Shown here: piece by piece, positions 1 through 6,174 of the stretch
Position numbering within the stretch: position 1 is the stretch's first letter
Layout: the number at the start of each line of letters is the position of its first letter
Source of the DNA: JANMDU01 sp043777675
GTDB lineage: Bacteria; Pseudomonadota; Gammaproteobacteria; Burkholderiales; Burkholderiaceae_C
DNA: 13,743 nucleotides
Direction: 5' to 3'
Assembly: GCA_043777675.1 (NCBI GenBank)
Contig: JAYWHR010000030.1
Span: 1-13,743, forward strand
Position numbers and translations under genes: made by a program
Notes under the pieces: model-generated
What the model saw: the letters and a program-made list of their open reading frames with translations, nothing else
Told to the model about the DNA's origin: nothing
Databases searched by the model: none

Positions 1-99
1 TTGATCAACCCGATTGCGATGGAAGAAGGCTTGCGCTTTGCGATTCGCGAGGGTGGCCGCACGGTCGGCTCTGGCGTTGTGGCGAAGATTGTTAAATAA
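1..99 (+). CDS. tuf: Elongation factor Tu, C-terminal end (partial)
   Basis: The first 32 codons, in frame from base 1 and ending at TAA 97-99, read as the C-terminus of EF-Tu: LINPIAMEEGLRFAIREGG followed by RTVGSGVVAKIVK. This is the strongly conserved end of domain 3, including the 'FAIREGGRTVGAG' type signature; here the usual A of VGAG is S. EF-Tu is the GTPase that delivers aminoacyl-tRNA to the ribosome. The gene start lies outside the window. rpsJ follows after 19 bases, so this is the tufA-type copy of the str operon (rpsL-rpsG-fusA-tuf), with rpsJ co-transcribed. A second tuf begins at 13622. Confidence 0.95.
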   Translation: MINPIAMEEGLRFAIREGGRTVGSGVVAKIVK

Positions 100-118
100 T
101 TGCTAGGACACACATATC

Positions 119-433
119 ATGGCAGCAAAGCAAAAAATCCGTATTCGCCTCAAAGCATTCGACTACAAACTCATCGACCAATCGGCCGCTGAGATTGTGG
201 ATACCGCCAAACGCACCGGCGCGATTGTCAAAGGCCCTGTGCCTTTGCCAACCCGCATGAAGCGCTTTGACATTCTGCGCTCGCCTCACGTCAACAAGAC
301 GAGCCGGGACCAGTTTGAAATTCGCACTCACCAGCGTTTGATGGACATCGTTGATCCCACAGACAAAACTGTGGATGCTTTGATGAAACTCGACCTGCCA
401 GCCGGCGTGGACGTGGAAATTAAGTTGCAGTAA
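119..433 (+). CDS. rpsJ: 30S ribosomal protein S10
   Basis: A 104-residue protein that matches S10 over its whole length: it opens MAAKQKIRIRLKAFDYKLID, carries the conserved GPVPLPT segment and the HVNKTSRDQFEIRTHQR stretch, and ends with the usual LDLPAGVDVEIKLQ-type tail. The length is typical of bacterial S10 (about 103 residues). S10 is part of the 30S head and also, as NusE, takes part in transcription antitermination with NusB. The gene lies 19 bases after tuf, so it is probably the last gene of the str-type operon. In many bacteria rpsJ opens the S10 operon (rpsJ-rplC-rplD); here it is followed at once by a terminator and then by convergent genes, so it is separated from rplC. Confidence 0.98.
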   Translation: MAAKQKIRIRLKAFDYKLIDQSAAEIVDTAKRTGAIVKGPVPLPTRMKRFDILRSPHVNKTSRDQFEIRTHQRLMDIVDPTDKTVDALMKLDLPAGVDVEIKLQ

Positions 434-441
434 TGCAATTC

Positions 442-457
442 TTCAGCTTCGGCTGAA
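442..457 (+). other. UUCG-tetraloop hairpin after rpsJ
   Basis: Eight bases after the rpsJ stop codon there is a perfect 6-bp stem (TTCAGC 442-447 with GCTGAA 452-457) closed by a C(UUCG)G tetraloop, the exceptionally stable RNA loop. No T-tract follows it, so it is not itself a complete intrinsic terminator. It lies just upstream of the terminator at 461-491 and probably protects the 3' end of the rpsJ mRNA or aids termination. Confidence 0.6.
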
Positions 458-460
458 TAT

Positions 461-491
461 AAAAAAACCGAGCCTTGAGCTCGGTTTTTTT
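461..491. terminator. Bidirectional intrinsic terminator between rpsJ and pntB
   Basis: The stem CCGAGC (468-473) pairs with GCTCGG (479-484) around a 5-nt loop. It is flanked by seven A on the left (461-467) and seven T on the right (485-491), so the RNA has a U-tract whichever strand is transcribed, and the A and T runs can extend the stem. It lies between convergent rpsJ (+) and pntB (-) and can terminate both operons. Confidence 0.9.
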
Positions 492-555
492 ATGTCTTCA
501 CTGCTTTCAAAAAAGTGCAGTTGAAGCTATACAAAACAGGAGTCGGGTGATGTTG

Positions 556-1980
556 CTATTCAACCGCCTTGACCATGTGCTCCACCACTTTCTTCGCATC
601 ACCGAAGACCATCATGGTTTTGTCCATGTAAAAGAGTTCGTTGTCTAAACCGGCGTAGCCTGCCGCCATGCTTCGCTTATTAACGATCACCGTGCGGGCT
701 TTGTAGGCTTCCAAAATCGGCATGCCGTAGATCACGCTGCCTTTTTGCAAAGCCGCTGGATTGACCACATCATTGGCGCCCAAGATGATGGCCACATCGG
801 CTTGTTGGAATTCGCCGTTGATGTCTTCCATCTCATGCACTTGGTCGTAGGGCACTTCAGCTTCGGCCAGCAGCACGTTCATATGGCCAGGCATGCGGCC
901 TGCCACAGGGTGAATCGCATATTTCACCGTGATGCCTTTGGCTGTGAGCTTGGCGGCCAGCTCTTTGACGGCGTGCTGCGCGCGAGCTACGGCCAAACCA
1001 TAGCCAGGTACGATAATCACGGTTTCGGCATTGCTCAAAACAAATGCCGCATCATCTGCGCTGCCAGTTTTCACGGGGCGCTGCTCAGCGGCTGCGCCTG
1101 TCGCGGATGCAGCCTCTCCGCCGAAACCGCCCAAGATCACGTTGAAGAAACTGCGGTTCATCGCCTTGCACATGATGTAAGACAGAATCGCGCCTGACGA
1201 GCCAACCAGCGAGCCAGCAATGATCAGCATCGAATTGTTCAGCGAGAAGCCAATGCCCGCAGCTGCCCAACCCGAGTAGCTGTTGAGCATCGACACGACC
1301 ACGGGCATATCCGCGCCGCCAATCGGAATGATGATGAGCACGCCAAGGATGAAGGCAATCGCAATCGCGGCCCAGAGGGCAGCATCCATCTGCGTCGCGG
1401 TGTAAACCGCGATCAACGCGAGCATCGCCAAGCCCAGTACGAGATTGATCATGTGTTGCCCGCTGAAGCTCACGGGCGCGCCTTGAAAGAGGCGGAATTT
1501 ATATTTACCAGAAAGCTTGCCAAACGCAATCACCGAGCCGCTGAACGTGACCGCGCCAATCACAGCGCCGAGCGCCAATTCAAAGCGATTGCCCGCTGGA
1601 ATTGCGCCACCCTTAGCAGTGATCGAGAAAGCCCAAGGCTCAATCGCCGTTGCCACGGCAATAAACACTGCCGCCAAGCCGATCATGCTGTGCATAAACG
1701 CCACCAACTCCGGCATCTTGGTCATCTCAACAGTCTTGGCCATGTAAGTGCCCAAGCTGCCGCCAATGACGAGGCCGAGCAACACCCAAGTCATGCCGAG
1801 TGCTTTGCCGCCAGAGAGTTGCACAATCAGCGCCGCCGTGGTGAGCACCGCTATGCCCATGCCGATCATGCCAAACAGATTCCCGCGAATCGATGTCGTG
1901 GGATGCGAGAGGCCTTTAAGCGCCTGAATAAAACAAATAGAAGCCACCAAATACAGCAGCGTGACGATGTTCATGCTCAT
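556..1980 (-). CDS. pntB: NAD(P) transhydrogenase, beta subunit
   Basis: PntB of the proton-translocating transhydrogenase, which uses the proton-motive force to reduce NADP+ with NADH. The N-terminal ~275 residues are membrane helices of domain II, with the conserved AFMHSMIGLAA histidine and the GGADMPVVVSMLNSYSGWAA segment that belong to the proton path. The C-terminal part is the NADP(H)-binding domain III: GYGLAVARAQ, HPVAGRMPGHMNVLLAEA, GANDVVNP and KRSMAAGYAGLDN are all present. The frame is open from an ATG at 1986, but the AAGGAG Shine-Dalgarno lies only about 2 bases before it; the second ATG (1980, MSMNIVTLL) has normal spacing and is preferred, giving 474 residues. The SD overlaps the pntAB stop, suggesting translational coupling. 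This is the last gene of the pnt operon. Confidence 0.95.
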   Translation of the reverse strand: MSMNIVTLLYLVASICFIQALKGLSHPTTSIRGNLFGMIGMGIAVLTTAALIVQLSGGKALGMTWVLLGLVIGGSLGTYMAKTVEMTKMPELVAFMHSMIGLAAVFIAVATAIEPWAFSITAKGGAIPAGNRFELALGAVIGAVTFSGSVIAFGKLSGKYKFRLFQGAPVSFSGQHMINLVLGLAMLALIAVYTATQMDAALWAAIAIAFILGVLIIIPIGGADMPVVVSMLNSYSGWAAAGIGFSLNNSMLIIAGSLVGSSGAILSYIMCKAMNRSFFNVILGGFGGEAASATGAAAEQRPVKTGSADDAAFVLSNAETVIIVPGYGLAVARAQHAVKELAAKLTAKGITVKYAIHPVAGRMPGHMNVLLAEAEVPYDQVHEMEDINGEFQQADVAIILGANDVVNPAALQKGSVIYGMPILEAYKARTVIVNKRSMAAGYAGLDNELFYMDKTMMVFGDAKKVVEHMVKAVE

Positions 1981-1992
1981 GTTCATCGCTCC

Positions 1993-2331
1993 TTATTTAA
2001 TAGCGCTTTGCGCAGATTCTGTGCCGGCTACTGGCTTCTTTGGCTCTTTTTTCTTAAACATTTCCAGCATCCGCCGCGTCACAAGAAAACCGCCAAATAC
2101 ATTCACAGCTGCCAGCGCCACAGCAAGCACGCCCATGGTTTTGGCTACGCCGCCTTCGGTGAGCGCCGCAGCGAGCATCGCGCCAACGATCACGATGGCG
2201 GAGATCGCATTGGTCACGGCCATGAGTGGCGTATGAAGCGCCGGCGTGACCGTCCACACCACGTGGTAGCCCACGTAAATGGCCAGCACGAAGATAATGA
2301 GATTGAGAATGGTGGGGGATACGATGTCCAT
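1993..2331 (-). CDS. pntAB: NAD(P) transhydrogenase, alpha-2 (PntAB) membrane subunit
   Basis: A small 112-residue membrane protein, MDIVSPTILNLIIFVLAIYV..., with about three transmembrane segments (around residues 8-22, 38-57 and 62-83) and a charged, lysine-rich C-terminal tail. In the three-gene form of transhydrogenase (as in Rhodospirillum) this subunit carries the domain II helices that in E. coli are fused to the C-terminus of PntA. The frame is open to an upstream ATG at 2373, but the ATG at 2331 fits better: it lies 2 bases after the pntAA stop, with an AGGAAA ribosome-binding site inside the last pntAA codons. TGA/TAA spacing this tight indicates translational coupling with both neighbours. 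Confidence 0.93.
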   Translation of the reverse strand: MDIVSPTILNLIIFVLAIYVGYHVVWTVTPALHTPLMAVTNAISAIVIVGAMLAAALTEGGVAKTMGVLAVALAAVNVFGGFLVTRRMLEMFKKKEPKKPVAGTESAQSAIK

Positions 2332-2333
2332 GA

Positions 2334-3479
2334 TTATTTCCTTTTCACAACGCCAGCTTGCGTCATCAAGCATGCAGCCACGATGTCGTCTTCCATGTCG
2401 ATTTTCAAACTCGCTGGGGGTTCACCCTTCGCTGAGGGCGGCAAGATGAGCTTGAGGAAGTCGAGCACGTTGCGGGCATAGAGTGCTGACGAATCGGCAG
2501 CTACCAAAGCAGGCAGGTTGGTTTCGCCAATGATGGTTACGCCGTGTTTGACGACGGATTTATCGACTTCTGAAATCGGGCAGTTGCCGCCACCATTCGC
2601 ACCTTTGCCAGCGGCAATATCCACAATCACCGAGCCGGGCTTCATCGCCTTGACCATGTCTTCGGTGATCAGCACCGGAGCCGCGCGGCCAGGAATCAGG
2701 GCGGTAGAAATCACCACATCTGCCGCAGCCACGCGCTTTGCGACCTCGTGTTTTTGGCGCTCCATCCAGCTTGCGGGCATCGGTTTGGCATAGCCTCCCA
2801 CACCGCCTGCCGCTTCGCGCTCCTCATCAGTCTCATACGGTACATCAATGAATTTGCCGCCAAGTGACTCGACCTGCTCTTTGACTGAAGGCCGCACATC
2901 GCTGGCTTCAATCACGGCACCCAAGCGCTTGGCCGTGGCAATGGCTTGCAAGCCGGCTACGCCTACGCCCAAAATCACGACACGGGCGGCCTTGATCGTG
3001 CCCGCTGCCGTCATCAGCATCGGAAATAAGCGGCCATAGGCATTTGCGCCCAGCATCACGGCTTTGTATCCGGCAATATTGGCTTGGCTAGAGAGCACAT
3101 CCATGCTTTGAGCTCGCGTGGTGCGCGGCGCAGCTTCGAGAGCAAAGCCGGTGATGCCGGCTGCAGCCATCTGCTTTAATCCCTCTGCATCGAAGGGGTT
3201 GAGCATGCCAACAAGCGTCGTTCCACTTTTAATTTGCGAGAGCTCTTGCAACATCGGCGCACGCACCTTCAGCACGAGTTCACAGGCATAAGCGCCAGAG
3301 GCATCCGTCATCGTGCAGCCTACTGCCTCATAGGCGGCATCCACAGCGCTCGCTGCGACACCAGCGCCGGCTTGCACATGCACGCTGTGGCCTTGAGCTA
3401 TCAATTTTTTAGCCGTCTCAGGGGTGACGGCAACTCGGGTTTCTCCCGTCAAAATTTCTGCGGGCACGCCAATGCGCAT
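2334..3479 (-). CDS. pntAA: NAD(P) transhydrogenase, alpha-1 (PntAA) NAD(H)-binding subunit
   Basis: The soluble 381-residue domain I subunit that binds NAD(H). It belongs to the alanine dehydrogenase/PNT family and opens MRIGVPAEILTGETRVAVTP. The signature RAQSMDVLSSQANIAGYKAV (about 122-141) includes the RQD-type loop that contacts the nicotinamide; GVGVAGLQAIATAKRLGA (171-188) is the Rossmann dinucleotide motif; GGYAKPMP (about 228-235) is the mobile loop over the active site. The protein ends before any membrane helix, so this is the split form, with the helices encoded by the next gene. A GGAG ribosome-binding site lies 6 bases before the ATG. It is the first gene of the operon pntAA-pntAB-pntB; its promoter must lie in 3480-3600, but I could not pick a convincing one. 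Confidence 0.95.
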   Translation of the reverse strand: MRIGVPAEILTGETRVAVTPETAKKLIAQGHSVHVQAGAGVAASAVDAAYEAVGCTMTDASGAYACELVLKVRAPMLQELSQIKSGTTLVGMLNPFDAEGLKQMAAAGITGFALEAAPRTTRAQSMDVLSSQANIAGYKAVMLGANAYGRLFPMLMTAAGTIKAARVVILGVGVAGLQAIATAKRLGAVIEASDVRPSVKEQVESLGGKFIDVPYETDEEREAAGGVGGYAKPMPASWMERQKHEVAKRVAAADVVISTALIPGRAAPVLITEDMVKAMKPGSVIVDIAAGKGANGGGNCPISEVDKSVVKHGVTIIGETNLPALVAADSSALYARNVLDFLKLILPPSAKGEPPASLKIDMEDDIVAACLMTQAGVVKRK

Positions 3480-3618
3480 GGTGTTCTCCTCAACTGTCTG
3501 CTGATGAATTTATCGTTGACAAGCAGCTTACACGAGTTTGAGTGTGAAGTAATCGCTACGTTGGCATCTCTCACACATTATCCGAATAAACATGTCTGGC
3601 TTGCGCATAATCCAGCCC

Positions 3619-4110
3619 ATGAATGCAAAGAACAATACACAGCGCTGGCATCCCAGCGTTACTGTTGCCGCAGTGATTGAGCAAGATGGCAAATTTCTCT
3701 TGGTCGAAGAGCACACGCCTGAAGGCCTGCGGCTGAACAATCCAGCTGGGCATTTGGACGAGGGAGAAAGCCTAATACAAGCTTGCGTGCGCGAAACGCT
3801 GGAAGAAACGGCGCATCCGTTCATGCCAACAGCTTTAGTCGGTATCTACATGAGTCGCTTCCAGCGCCCAACAGCGGGGCAAGACGTTACTTATATTCGC
3901 TTTGCTTTTTGCGGCACAGTGAACCAAGCCATCGCAGATCAAGCGGTTGACACGGGCATTGTTCGCACACTCTGGCTCACGCCAGACGAGATTCGCGCAA
4001 GCCAAGTGCGGCACCGCAGCCCCTTGCTTTTGAAATGCATGGAGGATTTTCTGCGCGGCCAGCGTATGCCACTGGAGAGTTTGCATACCGATGCGAGCAT
4101 ATGGGCTTAA
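3619..4110 (+). CDS. Nudix hydrolase, NudJ-like
   Basis: A 163-residue Nudix-family pyrophosphohydrolase. The Nudix box GX5EX7REUXEEXGU reads GHLDEGESLIQACVRETLEE then TAH (residues 44-66): the catalytic RE..EE residues are intact, but the final conserved glycine is alanine. The start of the domain, HPSVTVAAVIEQDGKFLLVE, resembles NudJ (phosphatase YmfB, which acts on nucleoside triphosphates, thiamine pyrophosphate and its pyrimidine precursor), so that subfamily is most likely; the exact substrate cannot be read from sequence. The frame is open from an ATG at 3592, but starting at 3619 leaves about ten residues before the domain, as in NudJ; neither start has a clear Shine-Dalgarno. It diverges from pntAA and lies upstream of hemB on the same strand, with a convergent antisense RNA in between. 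Confidence 0.85.
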   Translation: MNAKNNTQRWHPSVTVAAVIEQDGKFLLVEEHTPEGLRLNNPAGHLDEGESLIQACVRETLEETAHPFMPTALVGIYMSRFQRPTAGQDVTYIRFAFCGTVNQAIADQAVDTGIVRTLWLTPDEIRASQVRHRSPLLLKCMEDFLRGQRMPLESLHTDASIWA

Positions 4111-4125
4111 GAAACCAAGCGGCCC

Positions 4126-4153
4126 AAAAAAAAGCGGCCACACGAGGTGGCCG
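4126..4153 (-). terminator. Intrinsic terminator of the minus-strand small RNA
   Basis: On the minus strand, CGGCCAC-type pairing gives a 7-bp GC-rich stem (4135-4141 with 4147-4153) around a 5-nt loop, followed by eight T (4133-4126). There is no T-run on the plus-strand side, so it terminates minus-strand transcription only. It does not serve the upstream Nudix gene. Confidence 0.88.
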
Positions 4154-4225
4154 GGGGAAGCCTCTGCTGTAAAACAGCGAGGCACCCGCTCAGGGAGGAA
4201 AAGCGGGGAGCGCAATACGCCCGCC
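4126..4225 (-). ncRNA. Structured small RNA antisense-oriented to hemB (anti-hemB RNA candidate)
   Basis: Read on the minus strand, this ~100-nt stretch folds into four consecutive hairpins. (1) GGGCG/CGCTC around TATTG (4222-4208). (2) Immediately next, CCCGC/GCGGG (4207-4185) with a 13-nt loop containing CCTCCC. (3) A 10-bp stem with one bulged A (4183-4160) and a TTT loop. (4) A GGCCAC/GTGGCC terminator stem followed by eight T. A sigma70-like promoter (4257-4229) would start transcription near 4222. Its position beside hemB and opposite orientation match my recollection of the published 'anti-hemB' RNA motif of Burkholderia and relatives; the family match is from memory, not a covariance search. 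The CCUCCC loop is complementary to Shine-Dalgarno sequences, so a trans-acting role is possible but inferred. A plus-strand frame crossing here (4091-4321) has no recognisable protein. Confidence 0.75.
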
Positions 4226-4228
4226 GCT

Positions 4229-4257
4229 AATTTAACAAAGCCATATGGGTTGGACAA
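4229..4257 (-). promoter_or_regulatory. Candidate sigma70 promoter of the small RNA
   Basis: On the minus strand, TTGTCC (4257-4252, 4 of 6 to TTGACA) and TAAATT (4234-4229, 4 of 6 to TATAAT) are separated by exactly 17 bases. The predicted start, around 4222, is just where the first hairpin begins. Found by eye and not scored statistically. Confidence 0.45.
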
Positions 4258-4388
4258 GATCCGTAGACATCAAGTTCGCGAAAAAGCAACGAAAATGATC
4301 CGCAGTTTCAGCGAAAAGTGACAGGTTAGTCTCATAGATGACAACACCATCGACTAATTTGCAGATATCAACAGCGAAATGTGTCGAG

Positions 4389-4403
4389 TTGACTTGACTT
4401 GAC
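4389..4403 (+). repeat. Triple TTGAC tandem repeat upstream of hemB
   Basis: Three exact head-to-tail copies of TTGAC (4389-4393, 4394-4398, 4399-4403) lie 66-80 bases before the hemB ATG. Each copy resembles a -35 element; the best matching -10 hexamers 16-17 bases downstream are poor (for example CATGCT at 4421). This is the most likely hemB promoter area. The rest of 4258-4468 shows only a 6-bp inverted repeat TTAGTC/GACTAA (4326-4357) and no gene. Confidence 0.4.
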
Positions 4404-4468
4404 TCCTATTGAACGAACTTCATGCTTGACAGCCCTCAACTCTCAAAGCCTTGCCTCACAATATCTGG

Positions 4469-5482
4469 ATGACGACCCACTTGCCCACTTCTTTCCCTAC
4501 CACGCGTCCGCGCCGCTTGCGCCGCGATGCTTTCACCCGCAACCTCGTGCGCGAACATGCGTTGACTGTGCATGATCTCATTTATCCTGTGTTCATACTT
4601 GATGGCCAAGGCCGACGTGAGGTCATCAGCTCCATGCCTGGCGTTGAGAGATTGAGCTTGGATCTGTTGATGCCAGTGGCGCAAGAGTGCGTCGATTTGG
4701 GCATCTCCGTGATGGCTCTGTTTCCGGTGATTGATGCGAGTCTGAAAACGCCCGATGGCCAAGAGGCTTGGAATCCCCAAGGCCTCATACCACGCGCCGT
4801 ACGTGAACTGAAGAAGTATTTCCCCCAGCTGGGTGTGATGACCGATGTGGCGCTTGATCCCTTCACCTCGCACGGACAAGACGGCTTAATTGACGAGACC
4901 GGCTATATTTTGAACGATGCAACCGTCGAGTTGCTCGTCAAACAAGCTCTCACGCAGGCCGAAGCGGGTGTGGATATCGTGGCGCCCAGCGACATGATGG
5001 ATGGCCGTATCGGCGCGATTCGCCAAGCCTTGGAAAGCGCTGGCTATATTCACACTCGCATCATGGCCTATAGCGCCAAATACGCCAGCGCGTTCTATGG
5101 CCCGTTTCGAGATGCGGTGGGCTCCGCCGCTCATTTAGGCAAGGCTGACAAAAAGGTCTATCAAATGGATCCGGGCAACAGCGATGAAGCACTGCGCGAA
5201 GTAGGGCTAGATATCGCTGAGGGCGCAGATATGGTGATGGTCAAGCCGGGCATGCCGTATCTAGACATCGTGCGCCGCGTGAAAGATGAATTCGCTGTGC
5301 CGACCTTTGCTTATCAAGTCAGCGGTGAATACGCGATGCTGAAAGCTGCAGCCATGAACGGTTGGCTCGACCATGATTTGGTGATGATGGAATCACTTCT
5401 GGCTTTTAAACGCGCTGGCGCGGATGGCATCTTGACTTACTTTGCCATCGAAGCAGCGCGCAAACTCCGTAGCCAAGGCTAG
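4469..5482 (+). CDS. hemB: Delta-aminolevulinic acid dehydratase (porphobilinogen synthase)
   Basis: HemB condenses two 5-aminolevulinate molecules into porphobilinogen, an early cytoplasmic step of heme and other tetrapyrrole synthesis. The 337-residue protein has both active-site lysines: YSAKYASAFYGPFRDA (K204) and MVMVKPGMPYLD (K259, the Schiff-base lysine). The region DVALDPFTSHGQDG (126-139) lacks the cysteines of zinc-dependent enzymes, so it is the magnesium-type enzyme, as in Pseudomonas. The frame is open from a TTG at 4451, but ATG 4469 (MTTHLPTSFP) gives the usual length and N-terminus; no good Shine-Dalgarno precedes either. A LemA-like gene starts 5 bases after the stop, and a minus-strand small RNA lies in the upstream gap. 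Confidence 0.96.
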   Translation: MTTHLPTSFPTTRPRRLRRDAFTRNLVREHALTVHDLIYPVFILDGQGRREVISSMPGVERLSLDLLMPVAQECVDLGISVMALFPVIDASLKTPDGQEAWNPQGLIPRAVRELKKYFPQLGVMTDVALDPFTSHGQDGLIDETGYILNDATVELLVKQALTQAEAGVDIVAPSDMMDGRIGAIRQALESAGYIHTRIMAYSAKYASAFYGPFRDAVGSAAHLGKADKKVYQMDPGNSDEALREVGLDIAEGADMVMVKPGMPYLDIVRRVKDEFAVPTFAYQVSGEYAMLKAAAMNGWLDHDLVMMESLLAFKRAGADGILTYFAIEAARKLRSQG

Positions 5483-5487
5483 CTTTA

Positions 5488-6060
5488 GTGAGTGCCTCGT
5501 TGATCACTGCCTTGCTCGCAGCCGTACTTGTGTTTTGGGGGCTAGGCGCTTATAACCGGCTTGTACGTCTGCGATCGCAAGTCGCCCGCAGTTTGCAGGC
5601 TTTGGCGCAGCAATGGCAGACACAGGCGCAAGCCGTGGGTGTGCGCTTGGAGCAGTATGCACAGGGTCGCGAGACAGAATCGCAATGGGCCACCCTTGAT
5701 GACGATGCGCTGCGCTGGCGTCCCTTGACCTTGTCAGCGCGTCAATTTTTGGCCTGTTTGGCTGTGGTACAAGCTAAGCCACAGCGCATCGCGGCGCTTG
5801 ATGACGTGTCTTCTGTGCGTGCAGCGCGAGATATTTTTGAAACCAACTGGCGGCGCATTCAAAGCGTGCAAGAAGATTTAGCTGGCGCACCCGTGCCGCC
5901 TGATTTGCAAGTACTTTGGGCGCAGCACGAGCCCTTGGCGCTGGATCGGCTGCGCGACTACAACCAAGCGGTGCTCGCCCACAACCAAGCGATCAACCAA
6001 TTTCCAGCTATTTTGCTGGCTTGGGTGTTTGGCTTCGGGATAACAGGTCAATTGAGCTGA
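5488..6060 (+). CDS. LemA-like membrane-anchored protein
   Basis: A 190-residue protein of unknown function with a single N-terminal membrane segment (about residues 4-20), followed at once by GAYNRLVRLRSQV and a long helical, Gln/Ala-rich region. Near the C-terminus, LRDYNQAVLAHNQAINQFPA followed by ILLAWVFGF matches the end of the LemA fold (YN..I..FP..L.A...GF). LemA proteins are small membrane-anchored four-helix proteins whose biochemical role is unclear. The start is a GTG only 5 bases after the hemB stop, implying co-transcription and probably coupling; there is no strong ribosome-binding site. The protein is divergent between the two conserved ends, so I call it LemA-like. The link to heme synthesis is only positional. 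Confidence 0.72.
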   Translation: MSASLITALLAAVLVFWGLGAYNRLVRLRSQVARSLQALAQQWQTQAQAVGVRLEQYAQGRETESQWATLDDDALRWRPLTLSARQFLACLAVVQAKPQRIAALDDVSSVRAARDIFETNWRRIQSVQEDLAGAPVPPDLQVLWAQHEPLALDRLRDYNQAVLAHNQAINQFPAILLAWVFGFGITGQLS

Positions 6061-6095
6061 GCGCCGCTTTGCAGGCAATGCGCGAGCTGCTTACT

Positions 6096-6110
6096 TTTCT
6101 ATCGTAGAAA
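6096..6110. repeat. Perfect inverted repeat upstream of the cytochrome/flavoprotein operon
   Basis: TTTCTA-TCG-TAGAAA is a perfect 6-3-6 palindrome, 65 bases before the GTG start of the cytochrome gene. It has no T-run and low GC, so it is unlikely to be a terminator; it could be an operator. The rest of 6061-6174 has no clear promoter. Confidence 0.35.
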
Positions 6111-6174
6111 CCAGCATAGTTTTAGCGCCACGCAAGTGATAACCTCACATTCTAGTTGCATCAAGGAGACTCGT

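Noticed and set aside
1453..2481. Plus-strand open frame of 342 residues
   Set aside because: It lies opposite pntB, pntAB and pntAA, is very rich in Arg and His, and resembles no protein family; it is the antisense shadow of GC-biased coding sequence.
3480..3618. Divergent promoters between pntAA and the Nudix gene (TTGACA at 3516-3521, TTGGCA at 3561-3566)
   Set aside because: No acceptable -10 hexamer stands 16-18 bases away in either direction, so no promoter is called even though one must exist.
4185..4207. GGGAGG on the plus strand as a ribosome-binding site for a short peptide
   Set aside because: No start codon with a credible reading frame follows at proper distance, and the T-run and promoter show the element is read from the minus strand.
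4091..4321. Plus-strand open frame of 76 residues after the Nudix gene
   Set aside because: It crosses the hairpins of the small RNA, has no ribosome-binding site and reads as low-complexity basic sequence.
4426..4431. TTGACA as the -35 of hemB
   Set aside because: A matching -10 would fall around 4449-4454 (CCTTGC), which is not -10-like, and the transcript would start at about the hemB start codon.
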